Source: Macrocystis pyrifera
Taxonomy: Eukaryota > Sar > Phaeophyceae > Laminariales > Laminariaceae
Direction: 5' to 3'
Assembly: GCA_031763025.1 (NCBI GenBank)
Contig: JASSKH010000021.1
Coordinates: forward strand, 2,232,001 to 2,296,000
Length of the DNA stretch: 64,000 nt
This document shows, piece after piece, positions 59,801-63,862 of this stretch. The position numbers were made by a program, and so were the translations under genes. The first letter of the stretch is position 1. The number at the start of each line of letters is the position of its first letter. The notes under the pieces are model-generated. The model searched no databases and was not told where the DNA came from. It saw only the letters and a list, made by a program, of their open reading frames with translations.

Positions 59801-62078
59801 AAATCAACTTATTCTACGGTGTCATCCGTATGCAAGAAAGCCCGCCGCACCATCGGTTCTTAGTAGGATGCAGCTCACCCTTCATGCGACTCGCCGAACG
59901 CCTCACGGTGCTTTCGCGCTTGGTGCAAGCAATCTTTGCCTGGTCGGTGAAAACCCGACGTGCCTCGTCCAGGCATTGCAGGGAGGGGAGGGTATTTGAT
60001 AAAAATACTATGGCCATGCATGATAATGAGTCCCCCCCCCCCCCCCCCTCCCTCCCCCTTCCCCGGTGATATATGGTTGTTAATAATGGTGGAAAATTGC
60101 ACGCAACGCCTACCCAGGCGGCATTTACTCGCGAGGCGAAGGGTCTGGAGCAGGTTAAGGCCGAGCTTGAGAGGGAGAGGGGGACCCGGCAAACGGAGGG
60201 CGAGGCTATGGCCGCTCTGGAGAAGGAAGCCGCCGCGTTAAGGCTGGAAGAGAAGCGGCTTAAGGTGCGCGGGGATACGTACATGTGTTTGGGGATATAC
60301 AGTAGTAGTCCCGCTATATAGTGCCTGTATGTATGCGCCAGCCAACAATATACCGGCACTATTGCGGCAACCAACCGGCACTAATTTCTCCGCACAGTGC
60401 CACATTAGTTAATACTCCCATTTGTGTCTGCCAAGCGATTTGGCAGGCACTGCTATAGCGGGCAGGCGGCACTATCCACACACAACCGGCACTATAGAAG
60501 GACCACTGCTGTACTACACCCCTGTTTCCGAGGAGACGTAGACGGGGGGGGGCATACTAGAACCAGCTCAAAAACACGTATTGCTTCGGTTCGTACGGAA
60601 ATATTGCTTTGCTTCGTGCGTACTTCGTGCGTAAATCCTACCCCAGCGCTGAGGCGGGGTTGGGGATGTGGATAGGGGTGAGAGTTGATGGGGAGTTTGG
60701 GTGGGTTAGAGACTGGGGGGGATGGAGGCAGCGGGTGGAGTGGCAGGGGGAGGGGCAGGTTCCCCGGGGGGGGGGGGGGGGGGGGGTCGAGGATGGTTAG
60801 GGGTGGATGGTTGAGGTTGGATGTAAGCGGGGAAGTATTGGATCCTTGTCCGCATTCCCACCGCTAGTATATGGGGTTAACTATGGAATTCGAGTTGATG
60901 GGAACCGGCCAGGTATGGTTCCAGAAGGGTACGAGAAGGGGCTGTTTCGATAACATGAAGGCACACTACCCAAAAGCTAACCCCACCCCACACCCGTGCA
61001 CTTAGCCCTTTCGTTTTCTGCACAAGTTTGCCTGGATGAATTCGGGCTGAAAAATTCACTACTATGGGCGGAAATATAAAGACCATTAATACATTTAACA
61101 TGAATACCAAGCGGTCCTTGTATTGACAGACACCGAGAGTGGTATTATGCTACGAGTATAGTGTGAACCATATGTACAGTAGTTCCTTTCTGGATGGAGA
61201 TGTGGGGACCGCTTTTTTTAGTATTCTATATTTGTTATTAAACGTTTCTTATACTGCCGTCCAGGGGGGTACGCCACACCACTTTAGTTATCTCTTGTTT
61301 TGGCCCAACCAATTTCCGTTTTGGTGTTGTTATCTCTGGTGCAAATGCCGACGAGCTGAAACTGCTCAACTTTCAGGTTCTTGAGTGCTCCCTCGTACTG
61401 GTGTACTGGTACATTCTTTTCCACTCTTAGCCCTTTTAGTGCCGCAGTCCTTTTTTGGGGACAAACCACTTGGAATTAGACTGGTTTGTCCCCAAATCGG
61501 GACTGCGGTACTAAAGGGGTTTCAACCCTACGTCCTACTTACGTATCAGGTACCTGGTACCAGACCAGATAGATTTTGTGTAATCGTGAGCGACTGGCAA
61601 AGGCTGTTTTTGTTTTTGTTTTGGCCTGTATCCACTTCATTCATTTTTCCTGCGTTCGTTTTGTGTCTCTCTGCTTCATGTTTGCATTTCGCCCAACCGA
61701 GCAGAAACTTGTGGAACAGGCGAAAGAGGCGGCCGGCAGAATAAATATTGCCAGTATGAGAAAGGGCCAAGCTTCGTGTACGTGTTCAATTGTTCGTCTA
61801 CTCTGAACCCCATAGGTTTATCATGAAACGCCGAAGGGTAAATTCGCGTACCAGGTACACTGTTTTTTTTTGTGACCTATTTCCAGTTCGTTCAAGTTTC
61901 TAGCGTTTGGTGGTTGCGTGCCGGCGATCCCTCTATTTCTCGTCGTGTTTTTGACCGAACCGAACAGAAACTGGTGGAAGAGGCGGCGGTTTTTACCGAG
62001 GCATCGAAGGCGGATGCGAAACGGGCCGCAATAGAGCTGGAGGCCACCCGCAAGACCCATCGCGCAACGGTTGCACAG
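29372..62078 (+). CDS. FHA domain / coiled-coil protein gene, 12 exons, 3' end open
   Basis: This is a composite gene model. Coding exons are 29372-29509, 39558-39706, 41855-42014, 46796-46921, 49036-49191, 51447-51530, 52184-52302, 57653-57833, 58659-58775, 59028-59114, 60118-60264 and 61968-62078. Together they give 525 codons without a stop. All introns are GT-AG and all phases agree, including two split codons (AG|C at exons 2/3 and AG|G at exons 7/8). Residues about 41-145 form an FHA domain, which binds phosphothreonine peptides. Residues 150-191 are a linker with poly-Ala. Residues 192-525 are Glu/Arg/Ala/Gln-rich heptad-like coiled coil. FHA plus coiled coil is seen in RNF8 (which then has a RING) and in SLMAP, so a signalling scaffold or E3 ligase is plausible but unproven. 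No RING or membrane anchor was found before the window ends. Introns reach 10 kb and are packed with mobile elements. Confidence 0.8.
30225..30725 (+). repeat. CTATCGATAG satellite array 1
   Basis: About eleven 40-60-base units of type TCTATCGATGGCCATTGCCG then GCCACAATAGATTGTGCGAG. Each unit carries the palindrome CTATCGATAG (often one base off) and an ATTG...CAAT hairpin. In intron 1. Confidence 0.85.
31082..31112. repeat. Short CTG repeat
   Basis: About eight CTG units with one CTCG interruption, in intron 1. Confidence 0.8.
31650..32265. other. No gene; part of intron 1
   Basis: AT-rich sequence with two related stretches (31855-31990 and 32020-32215) sharing AATTCGATTTA(A/T)TACCCTTA and GTTTCTTAACTCGATGTTTTTG-like ends, so probably a diverged local duplication. 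Confidence 0.5.
32265..32830 (+). repeat. CTATCGATAG satellite array 2
   Basis: More diverged units with ATCTATCGATAGACAGCG and GCCAGTCTATTGTCG. Confidence 0.8.
33195..33695 (+). repeat. CTATCGATAG satellite array 3
   Basis: About ten units, the best preserved being CATCTATCGATAGCCATTGC then CGGCCACAATAGATCAAGAA. Confidence 0.85.
34084..35249 (-). repeat. Family F repeat, copy 4, inverted
   Basis: 1.17 kb in the opposite orientation to copies 2-3, lying in intron 1. It ends at a GCGGGCGGC-GTAG-GCCGCCCGC hairpin followed by GGAACGAAGCGCCTTG, then the next unit starts. Confidence 0.8.
35250..35690 (-). repeat. Family F repeat, copy 5, truncated
   Basis: Head-to-tail with copy 4. It follows ACTACTTACATAGATCTCG to about 35690, with an internal deletion relative to copy 4. 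Confidence 0.75.
36003..36162. mobile_element. Two fused palindromic element B copies
   Basis: Two CTTGGAAATTGAG / CTTATAAGTTGAG centres with three arm segments (GGACTGCAGGC, GGGCCTCCAGTCCTAAAAG, GGGACTGCAGTCCTA). The right end carries TACAGCAGTA. Confidence 0.6.
37415..37480 (+). repeat. GGGTC pentamer tract in intron 1
   Basis: About eight GGGTC pentamers between AAATCTCTTGGTGTAA and CCAGGTCGGGTAAGG. Confidence 0.8.
38258..38800 (-). mobile_element. SINE-like element E, near full length
   Basis: Read on the minus strand: a head around 38800 (GTCGTTTGGCAACGACAC), a 27-base T-run at 38700, a conserved body with GAAAACCCGACATGCTCCG and CTACGGCCATGCATGA, and a 3' end of GAGTAC repeats followed by CCCACCCCCC. 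No protein is credible. Several copies keep the same short ORF (HGRSRMTIDPRIPTM), which more likely reflects DNA similarity. A non-autonomous element moved by the LINE is inferred from the shared tail. Confidence 0.7.
39190..39355 (+). repeat. 32-base tandem repeat with GGGTTAGGG
   Basis: Five units of TTGCTCTGATTGGCTCAGGG plus TCAGGGTTAGGG. The flank GTCTCGTACACAG..GTGTCAACCATTTT is shared with 62390-62510 and more weakly with 63415-63480. Confidence 0.85.
39558..39706 (+). CDS. Exon 2: core of FHA domain
   Basis: Starts after a TTTTGACAG acceptor and ends at an AG|GTAC donor, in phase 0 and out phase 2. Residues 47-95 contain the FHA signature: STYVGR with Gly51-Arg52, then ISSGHCRL with Ser71 and His74, then EDTS. 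The usual basic residue between Ser and His (SRRH in many family members) is replaced by Ser-Gly, which could alter peptide preference. Codon use is GC3-rich like the other exons and unlike the flanking repeats. Confidence 0.85.
40647..40935 (-). mobile_element. SINE-like element E with 27-base poly-G tail
   Basis: The uninterrupted G-run 40648-40674 is followed by TTACTCATTATC and CATGGCCGTGG, then the conserved body ending at CCATTTCCAGAGACAG. Minus-strand element, truncated at its 5' end. Confidence 0.7.
41333..41535 (+). mobile_element. SINE-like element E, truncated
   Basis: Plus-strand copy starting CTTCTTAGTAGGATGCAG and ending GATCGAGTACATCT plus 11 C. It lies directly before a palindromic element and a LINE tail in intron 2. 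Confidence 0.7.
41544..41626. mobile_element. Short palindromic element C
   Basis: Inverted arms TACCACTCCGACCCAAAATA and TATTTCGGGTCAGAGTGGTA around an AT-rich loop. Lies between a SINE-like tail and a LINE tail. Confidence 0.65.
41632..41765 (+). mobile_element. Truncated LINE 3' end with poly-C tail, copy 1
   Basis: It shares with the LINE C-terminus the block coding NERPxVxGVSIRS, then GCGTGGTCAATGGTCAAATG, and ends ATGAGTAC followed by 14 C. The reading frame stops at a codon overlapping the tail. Lies in intron 2, 90 bases before exon 3. Confidence 0.8.
41855..42014 (+). CDS. Exon 3: C-terminal half of FHA domain
   Basis: The acceptor is TTTTTGTCTAG and the donor is GAGCAG|GTGCGA. The first base completes the Ser codon split with exon 2 (AG|C), giving DTSSNGTSVNG. 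Asn97 and Asn102-Gly103 are the canonical FHA phosphopeptide and loop residues. IQSGDRVALYLP and a closing strand LLYVLSEL follow, matching the last beta-strands of FHA folds. The exon leaves in phase 0 with DKFEQ. A truncated LINE tail with its C-run lies just upstream in intron 2, and an antisense LINE relic begins about 30 bases downstream. Confidence 0.87.
42047..42537 (-). pseudogene. LINE ORF C-terminus: zinc knuckle and terminal tail
   Basis: 42537-42313 (minus) codes RTGYLDLLERRN and a Cys-x2-Cys-x12-Cys-like motif (CGKAIES..IIGECEMY). 42303-42094 codes the terminal segment NISITFLRNIRKQRNERP..VGVSVRS. This terminal segment is the part that recurs as 5'-truncated copies at 41632, 48505 and 59579. 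The sequence ends in ACGTACGCCCC, matching the GAGTAC plus C-run of the other copies. Confidence 0.75.
42843..43490 (-). pseudogene. LINE RT C-terminal region with internal duplication
   Basis: The minus frame 43187-42843 is open for 114 codons (MPKKRLPSIVDRAVRE, AGMRWDGVVEKLWKG), the region between the RT thumb and the zinc knuckle. Upstream, a segment coding VWEGNAKF..KQL occurs twice (about 43375-43440 and 43255-43330), separated by a 17-base T-run. It is an internal tandem duplication not expected in an active element. Confidence 0.75.
43494..43604 (-). mobile_element. MITE-like element A, copy 9, in LINE
   Basis: It interrupts the LINE RT frame at the codons for Asp-Thr-Arg. Removing the element with one TA restores GACACTAGGATCAAT (DTRIN) on the minus strand. 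This shows a TA target duplication. Confidence 0.85.
43605..44528 (-). pseudogene. Reverse transcriptase domain fragments
   Basis: The minus-strand frames carry the RT core: TLLSTVGKTFCKI (fingers), then a region interrupted by a fold-back at 44087-44179, then DISQGVAQGCTSS, LADDSVG with the catalytic Asp pair, and DQYTYLGVEISKG. Several stops and shifts show the copy is dead. The right end is cut by MITE copy 44529-44637 and the left by 43494-43604. Confidence 0.85.
44087..44179. repeat. Fold-back inverted duplication in LINE RT
   Basis: Perfect 32-base arms (44087-44118 and 44148-44179, starting AATGATGAAGTGGTGTGATG) with an inner direct repeat GGTGCTGGATGGGGAATTTT. One arm is RT coding sequence, so the other is an inverted duplicate created in place. 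Confidence 0.85.
44529..44637 (+). mobile_element. MITE-like element A, copy 10, in LINE
   Basis: Ends TATTACGGGGGACC and GGTCTCACGTAACA, inserted between LINE segments coding the RT palm and KETKAEQ. Confidence 0.83.
44793..44904 (-). mobile_element. MITE-like element A, copy 11, in LINE
   Basis: Ends TATTACGGGGGGGGACC and GGCCCCCCGTAATA. It separates GFTREEAKK-type and LKNRKAAR-type LINE segments. Confidence 0.83.
45540..45695 (-). mobile_element. SINE-like element E, short copy abutting LINE relic
   Basis: G-rich tail, then GTACTCATTATCATGCATGG and the body to the GCACCAAGCGCGAGGCG block. It marks the 5' truncation point of the antisense LINE. Confidence 0.65.
46105..46132. repeat. AT dinucleotide repeat
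   Basis: About thirteen AT units, followed by ATCACCCCGGGGTGGT, a member of the ATCACCCGGGTGAT palindrome group also seen at 7470, 7690-7765, 56310-56410 and 56905. Confidence 0.85.
46330..46428 (-). mobile_element. Decayed MITE-like element A
   Basis: Only the right end CTCCGTAATA and scattered internal blocks (TTAGCAGGACC, TTGTATGTTCG) resemble the family. Confidence 0.4.
46458..46587 (+). mobile_element. SINE-like element E, short copy
   Basis: Starts GTTGCAAGCAATGCCCGCC and ends CATGGGTACACCCCCCC. An 8-base variation lies in the middle (GACGTAGGTGATCC). In intron 3, 200 bases before exon 4. Confidence 0.6.
46796..46921 (+). CDS. Exon 4: linker with poly-alanine run
   Basis: A strong acceptor (polypyrimidine tract then TTGCAG) opens a phase-0 frame AILEIPPIVAGSGRQKK, followed by about 17 alanines from a GCC run changing to a GCA run. 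I place the donor at CCC|GTAACA because it keeps phase 0 for exon 5. The frame stays open to a TAG at 47036, so the 3' boundary is the least certain of the model. A Gly-rich, GC-rich stretch ending in the basic string SKKRPRGFG (about 47040-47268) is in another frame and may be a frame-shifted coding extension. Confidence 0.55.
47522..47695 (+). repeat. Poly-C run and decayed element E-like tail
   Basis: A long C-run (47521-47545) is followed by non-coding sequence whose end, CGGCCACTCATGATATCGAG then CACACC and C-rich sequence, resembles the tail of element E. Identity is low, so assignment is tentative. Confidence 0.35.
47775..47821 (+). pseudogene. Ghost copy of exon 5 (5' 47 bases)
   Basis: After a T-run and the acceptor-like ACGAAG, the sequence reads MVVRKAGTAEAC against VAMRKAGAAEAC in exon 5. 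About four fifths of the bases are identical. One base is missing after the Cys codon, so the frame breaks, and the copy stops at a 36-base C-run followed by a SINE-like element. It keeps its own acceptor but has no donor. It is best read as an exon duplication disrupted by repeat insertion. Confidence 0.7.
47822..47993 (+). mobile_element. SINE-like element E behind a 36-base poly-C run
   Basis: C-run 47822-47858, then CGCGCTTGGTGCGAG and the conserved body ending ATGATAATGAGTACCCCCGC. It replaces the rest of the ghost exon at 47775. Confidence 0.65.
47993..48098 (+). mobile_element. SINE-like element E, tandem short copy
   Basis: Begins GCCTGGTCGGTGAAAACCC directly after the tail of the previous copy and ends ATGATAATGAATACCCCCC. 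The two copies share orientation and junction, as in serial tail insertion. Confidence 0.65.
48190..48480 (+). repeat. Dispersed repeat I, copy 2
   Basis: GTGCAGGATCTGCACAGTAC and CCCGGCAACATGACC as in copy 1, with four tandem GATCTGTACAT at the end. Intron 4. Confidence 0.65.
48505..48905 (+). mobile_element. LINE 3' end, copy 3, split by an insertion
   Basis: 48505-48552 matches the GGGGATAAGAT..AGC part of copy 2. Similarity resumes at about 48775 with AACGAACGCCAAAATGTTGG and ends AAGTAAGTACGCCTCCC. The intervening roughly 210 bases begin with an A-run and end with a T-run plus imperfect inverted ends (CTTGGCGCGCCAC against GTGGCACCGTTG), so a small DNA element probably landed here. The NxVGG block is also duplicated once. 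Confidence 0.65.
49036..49191 (+). CDS. Exon 5: first coiled-coil exon
   Basis: 52 codons, phase 0 to 0, between GGTAAG|GTGGCC and CTGCAG|GTGATT. The translation runs VAMRKAGAAEACKSWESE and then alternates Arg/Glu/Gln with Leu at heptad-like spacing, ending RLLSEKNALQ. A decayed copy of its first 47 bases lies 1.26 kb upstream at 47775. Confidence 0.8.
50040..50480 (-). mobile_element. SINE-like element E, diverged copy
   Basis: G-rich tail at the left (50048-50070), then GACACTCATGTCATG and the body. The CCACTTCCAGAGA block and GTGATACGATCATTCCC segment follow to about 50480. Lies in intron 5. Confidence 0.65.
50695..50803 (-). mobile_element. MITE-like element A, copy 12
   Basis: Ends TATTACAGGGGTCC and GACCCCCGTAATA, intact spacing. 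Intron 5. Confidence 0.83.
51000..51410 (+). repeat. ATGATATGATGTGATATAAG minisatellite
   Basis: Tandem 27-base units (GGTATGATATGATATGATGT plus GATATAA), at least five between 51240 and 51345, in a wider TATGA-rich tract. Codes ISYH-type repeats only. In intron 5. Confidence 0.85.
51447..51530 (+). CDS. Exon 6: short coiled-coil exon
   Basis: 28 codons, phase 0 to 0, from AAGCAG|GACCAA to ACGCAG|GTGGGA. It reads DQLADADSARRLEEQ and continues with a Gln/Glu-rich helix ending ELAKTQ. It follows directly after the TATGA minisatellite at 51000-51420 in the preceding intron. The acceptor may alternatively be 3 bases upstream, adding one Gln. Confidence 0.75.
52184..52302 (+). CDS. Exon 7: Ala/Glu-rich coiled-coil exon
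   Basis: The acceptor CTTAACAG follows a 20-base C-run. The frame reads EALTEAEADKEEAAREAAS, then CEARAEKADRGQAEARKELE. It ends with a split codon AG before GTTAGATG (phase 2), which is completed by the G of exon 8 5.35 kb away. The downstream intron begins in a SINE-like and DDLS minisatellite region. Confidence 0.78.
52550..52910 (+). repeat. GATGATCTATCTGTA minisatellite
   Basis: 15-18-base units that read DDLSVDDLSD-like in one frame. The frame has no support as a gene and lies in intron 7. Confidence 0.8.
54700..54775 (-). other. tRNA-like segment
   Basis: The minus strand carries TCTAGCGTAGCGAAAGCC and GAGGTTCGACTCGCACC at B-box spacing, without a convincing cloverleaf. Confidence 0.25.
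56508..56940 (+). repeat. Tandem duplication carrying element B
   Basis: Two units of about 210-220 bases, both with GCGGTAAATATGTTT, TACCGCACTGTGCAGAAACA, a decayed element B and TCATCCCTAGGGGTGTG-type ends followed by ATCACCCGGGTGAT. Confidence 0.75.
57243..57352 (+). mobile_element. MITE-like element A, copy 13
   Basis: Ends TATTTCGGGGGTCC and GGTCCCCCGTAATA. Intron 7, 300 bases before exon 8. Confidence 0.83.
57653..57833 (+). CDS. Exon 8: longest coiled-coil exon
   Basis: After TGACGCAG the G completes the Arg codon of exon 7. Sixty codons follow: RETELRGQIDGLIADKHQMQ and then a helical stretch ending LSSRDTQLKD at GAT|GTGCGT. Leucines recur at a/d-like positions. The matching phase 2/1 junction with exon 7 is independent support for the model. 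Confidence 0.82.
58229..58616 (+). repeat. Dispersed repeat I, copy 3, split by an insertion
   Basis: The left part (58229-58300) and right part (58545-58616, GAGCTATGCATCGATCATAC, CCCTGAAACCACCAAGTAGA) match copy 1. About 240 bases with two C-run units lie between them. Confidence 0.65.
58430..58540 (+). repeat. Duplicated CCCATTATTTACT unit with C-runs
   Basis: Two units CCCATTATTTACT..GAGAACATGCAGGTT and CCCATTATTTACTGAGAGCA each followed by 15-20 C. Confidence 0.75.
58659..58775 (+). CDS. Exon 9: coiled-coil exon
   Basis: 39 codons, phase 0 to 0, from ACCTTCAG|GCG to CGAGAG|GTGGGA. It reads ARDSEQSVRDRLTEEERASA and ends in Arg/Glu-rich heptads (QLSRRERE). The preceding intron holds a dispersed repeat split by a C-run-bearing insertion. 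Confidence 0.8.
59028..59114 (+). CDS. Exon 10: coiled-coil exon
   Basis: 29 codons, phase 0 to 0, from CTTGCAG|CTGGAA to AGCGAG|GTATTT. The translation is LEASEEALKSLQGCEDEAK then RLSAELLESE, a clear amphipathic helix. Confidence 0.8.
59138..59395 (-). repeat. GACCC pentamer minisatellite, diverged
   Basis: GACCCGACCCGACCTGACG and later GAACCGACCCGACCCG with GAGATTTAGAAC-like spacers, the complement of the blocks at 1862 and 2415. In intron 10. Confidence 0.7.
59579..59748 (+). mobile_element. Truncated LINE 3' end with poly-C tail, copy 2
   Basis: The coding remnant reads GDKISQKFLRDI, a stop, then KQRNERQNVGGVSIRS and MTKAGNR, then TGA. The TGA is immediately followed by GTAC and 7 C. 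This copy shows best that almost no 3' UTR separates the ORF stop from the C tail. Confidence 0.8.
59815..60060 (+). mobile_element. SINE-like element E with poly-C tail
   Basis: Starts CATCCGTATGCAAGAAAGCC and ends GATAATGAGT followed by 17 C and further C-rich sequence. Exon 11 starts 58 bases later. Confidence 0.7.
60118..60264 (+). CDS. Exon 11: coiled-coil exon
   Basis: 49 codons, phase 0 to 0, from TACCCAG|GCGGCA to CTTAAG|GTGCGC. The sequence is AAFTREAKGLEQVKAELERE followed by a basic/acidic helix ending LRLEEKRLK. It begins about 60 bases after the C-run tail of a SINE-like copy (59815-60060). Confidence 0.8.
61426..61522. mobile_element. Palindromic element B copy
   Basis: The arms CCCTTTTAGTGCCGCAGTCC and GGGACTGCGGTACTAAAGGG and the same TTGGAATTAGACTGG centre. 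Located in intron 11, just before the ghost of exon 12. Confidence 0.8.
61600..61753 (+). pseudogene. Ghost copy of exon 12 with upstream intron
   Basis: 61705-61753 reads KLVEQAKEAAGRIN after CCGAGCAG, against KLVEEAAV after CCGAACAG in exon 12. About 90 bases of upstream intron also align without gaps to 61870-61967. A GTATGAG donor-like site follows at 61754 but would leave phase 1, incompatible with the next exon. Splicing it in would shift the frame, so it is probably dead or mutually exclusive. Confidence 0.6.
61968..62078 (+). CDS. Exon 12: last recognised coiled-coil exon
   Basis: 37 codons, phase 0 to 0, from ACCGAACAG|AAACTG to GCACAG|GTTGGT. It reads KLVEEAAVFTEASKADAKRA and ends RKTHRATVAQ. 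A tandem, partly decayed copy of its 5' end and upstream intron lies at about 61600-61753. No later exon could be recognised in the remaining 1.9 kb, so the gene probably continues past the window. Confidence 0.75.
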
Positions 62079-62099
62079 GTTGGTTGTCGTGGGGGTGGG

Positions 62100-62640
62100 C
62101 GGGAGGGGGAGGGGAGCTGTTGCTGTTGTTGTTGTTGGTGGGTGGTGGTCGTGTGGGTGGTGTTGGTGTTGGTGTTGGTGGTGGTGGTGGTGGTAGGGGT
62201 GTTGGTGTGGGGTGTTATTGGTGATGTTGGTGTTGGTGGTGTTGGTGTTTTTTTGTTGGTGTTGGTGTTGTTGGTGTTGGTGCTGATGTTTGGGTTGTTG
62301 GTGTCGATATCGGTGTTGGTGACTTGGGTGTTGGTGTTGGTGTTGGTGTTGGTGGTTGTTGTCGGTAGAGCTCGCCGCTTATGCGAGATTGTGGTCAGAT
62401 TGGCTTTGGGTCAGGGTTAGGGCTGGTCTGATTGCCTTAGGGCTAGGGTTAGCGTATGTTCTATTCGTCTCGTACACAGCAGTGTGTCAACCATTTTATC
62501 GAATCAGTGTTGAGGAACCCTCGTTGGTGTTGGTGTTGGTGTTGGTGCTGGGGATGGGGGTGTTGGCGTTCGTGTTGTTGTCGACAGTTGTTGTGGTAGT
62601 TTTTTGTGGTTGTGGTTGTTGGTGTGGGTGTTGTTGATGG
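62100..62640 (+). repeat. GGTGTT microsatellite region
   Basis: Dense GGTGTT/GGTGGT hexamers on both sides of the dispersed GGGTTAGGG copy. Confidence 0.85.
62390..62512 (+). repeat. Dispersed copy of the GGGTTAGGG repeat flank
   Basis: Contains GGGTCAGGGTTAGGGCTGG, CTCGTACACAGCAGTGTGTC and AACCATTTTATCGAAT, matching 39300-39405. Confidence 0.75.
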
Positions 62641-63658
62641 GTCTGTTTTGTTGCTGTTCCGGCACGACGGCACAGTCGTGATTGGCTGCCTTTTTGCTCG
62701 GCCTTAGACCTTTTGTCGCCCAAATCCGAACCTTACCCCCTTCATCTATTCCCCGACCTTTCTCAGACCCAGCTACACGTACGATTTGCTATCCCAAAAA
62801 TGCGAAATTTCGGTTTTATCAAACTGTCTACTAACGTACCAGGTATAGTATACCACTCTGAGCGGAAATTTACATGTGATCGTTGGGGCCTACATATGGT
62901 AGATAAGAGGGTTGTGACATCGAAAACGCCGGCATGGGGCTGGGTCGGTTGTCGTACGCGTTGTCTTTCACGTTCAATCGCCCTTGCCCCAGCGGGTTAG
63001 CAAAGTAAAAGGCGTGGGGAGAGTAAGAGCAGTACGAAGAGGTCTGACCACATAGTGGATAAAATAGTTGAGGTACTCTGTGTACGATACAAAGGGAGCA
63101 ACTCTAACCAATGGTGTGGTTGGGTCTGATTACGGTGTTTTCGATAATCCAATCAGGTTGCGTGATACAAATATTTGATACCGACAAGCATGAGGAGCTG
63201 ATTGGTTAAACATGTCAATCAGTAGTTGCTCCATTTGCTAGCCAACCCACAGCCGTACCCAACCCAAGGGAACGTGGGATAAACACGTCATTTTTGACCA
63301 CTTTTTCCCACAGCACTAATTTTTTTCGTGGGTTGGGATTGCCATCATTTGTGAGTAGAAAAGACTACGAGAAACCTAACCCAACCAAAATCTTCGCTAA
63401 CACCCTATTCGCTAAGGATTTGGGTTAGTTCTAGTCGTCTTGTACAGAGTGATCCTCAACCAGTTTCTCGAATGTGTTATGGAAGGGACCCTCAGTGCCT
63501 CAGTGAGAGACCACTCCTACAATCCTTACCGGTCGGCGGAGGTTGTATTTTTTTGTTTGGGGCGGTCTGGGGACACGACTATAAATTCTCAAAAAAAGCT
63601 ACAGCAGTGGTGAAAAAGCTACGGGTTCCGACACCCGTTGGGTAGTCGAAGAACACAC

Positions 63659-63862
63659 CAATCGGGCCGGTGCGGAAGAACATCCAGTTGGACCCGACGA
63701 CGCGAGATCGTTTGCGACCCGAGATCTCGACGGGCAGGATGCTCAAGTTCTTGTTTCATCCGTGCATGCGTGTTGAGAGGTCTTCGACACGCACGTACGA
63801 CTCCCTCTGCTCCACGCAGACGGTCGTTACATTTGCGCCCAGAGCGGTCTGTTTGCACATGT
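63659..63862 (+). CDS. Possible exon of unknown gene
   Basis: One plus frame (after an upstream TAG at 63642) reads NTPIGPVRKNIQLDPTTRDR and on to VVTFAPRAVCLHM, then TAA. About four fifths of its codons end in G or C, like the exons of the FHA gene. GTCGAAG before 63659 could be an acceptor. The opposite strand is also open for 115 codons, so strand is uncertain. I recognise no family. It is not a coiled coil and need not belong to the FHA gene. Confidence 0.25.

Noticed and set aside
62767..62840. Possible exon 13 after CCTTTCTCAG
   Set aside because: The acceptor is good, but the frame is not coiled coil and the apparent donor is a TACCAGGTA motif, one of the dispersed 9-mers.
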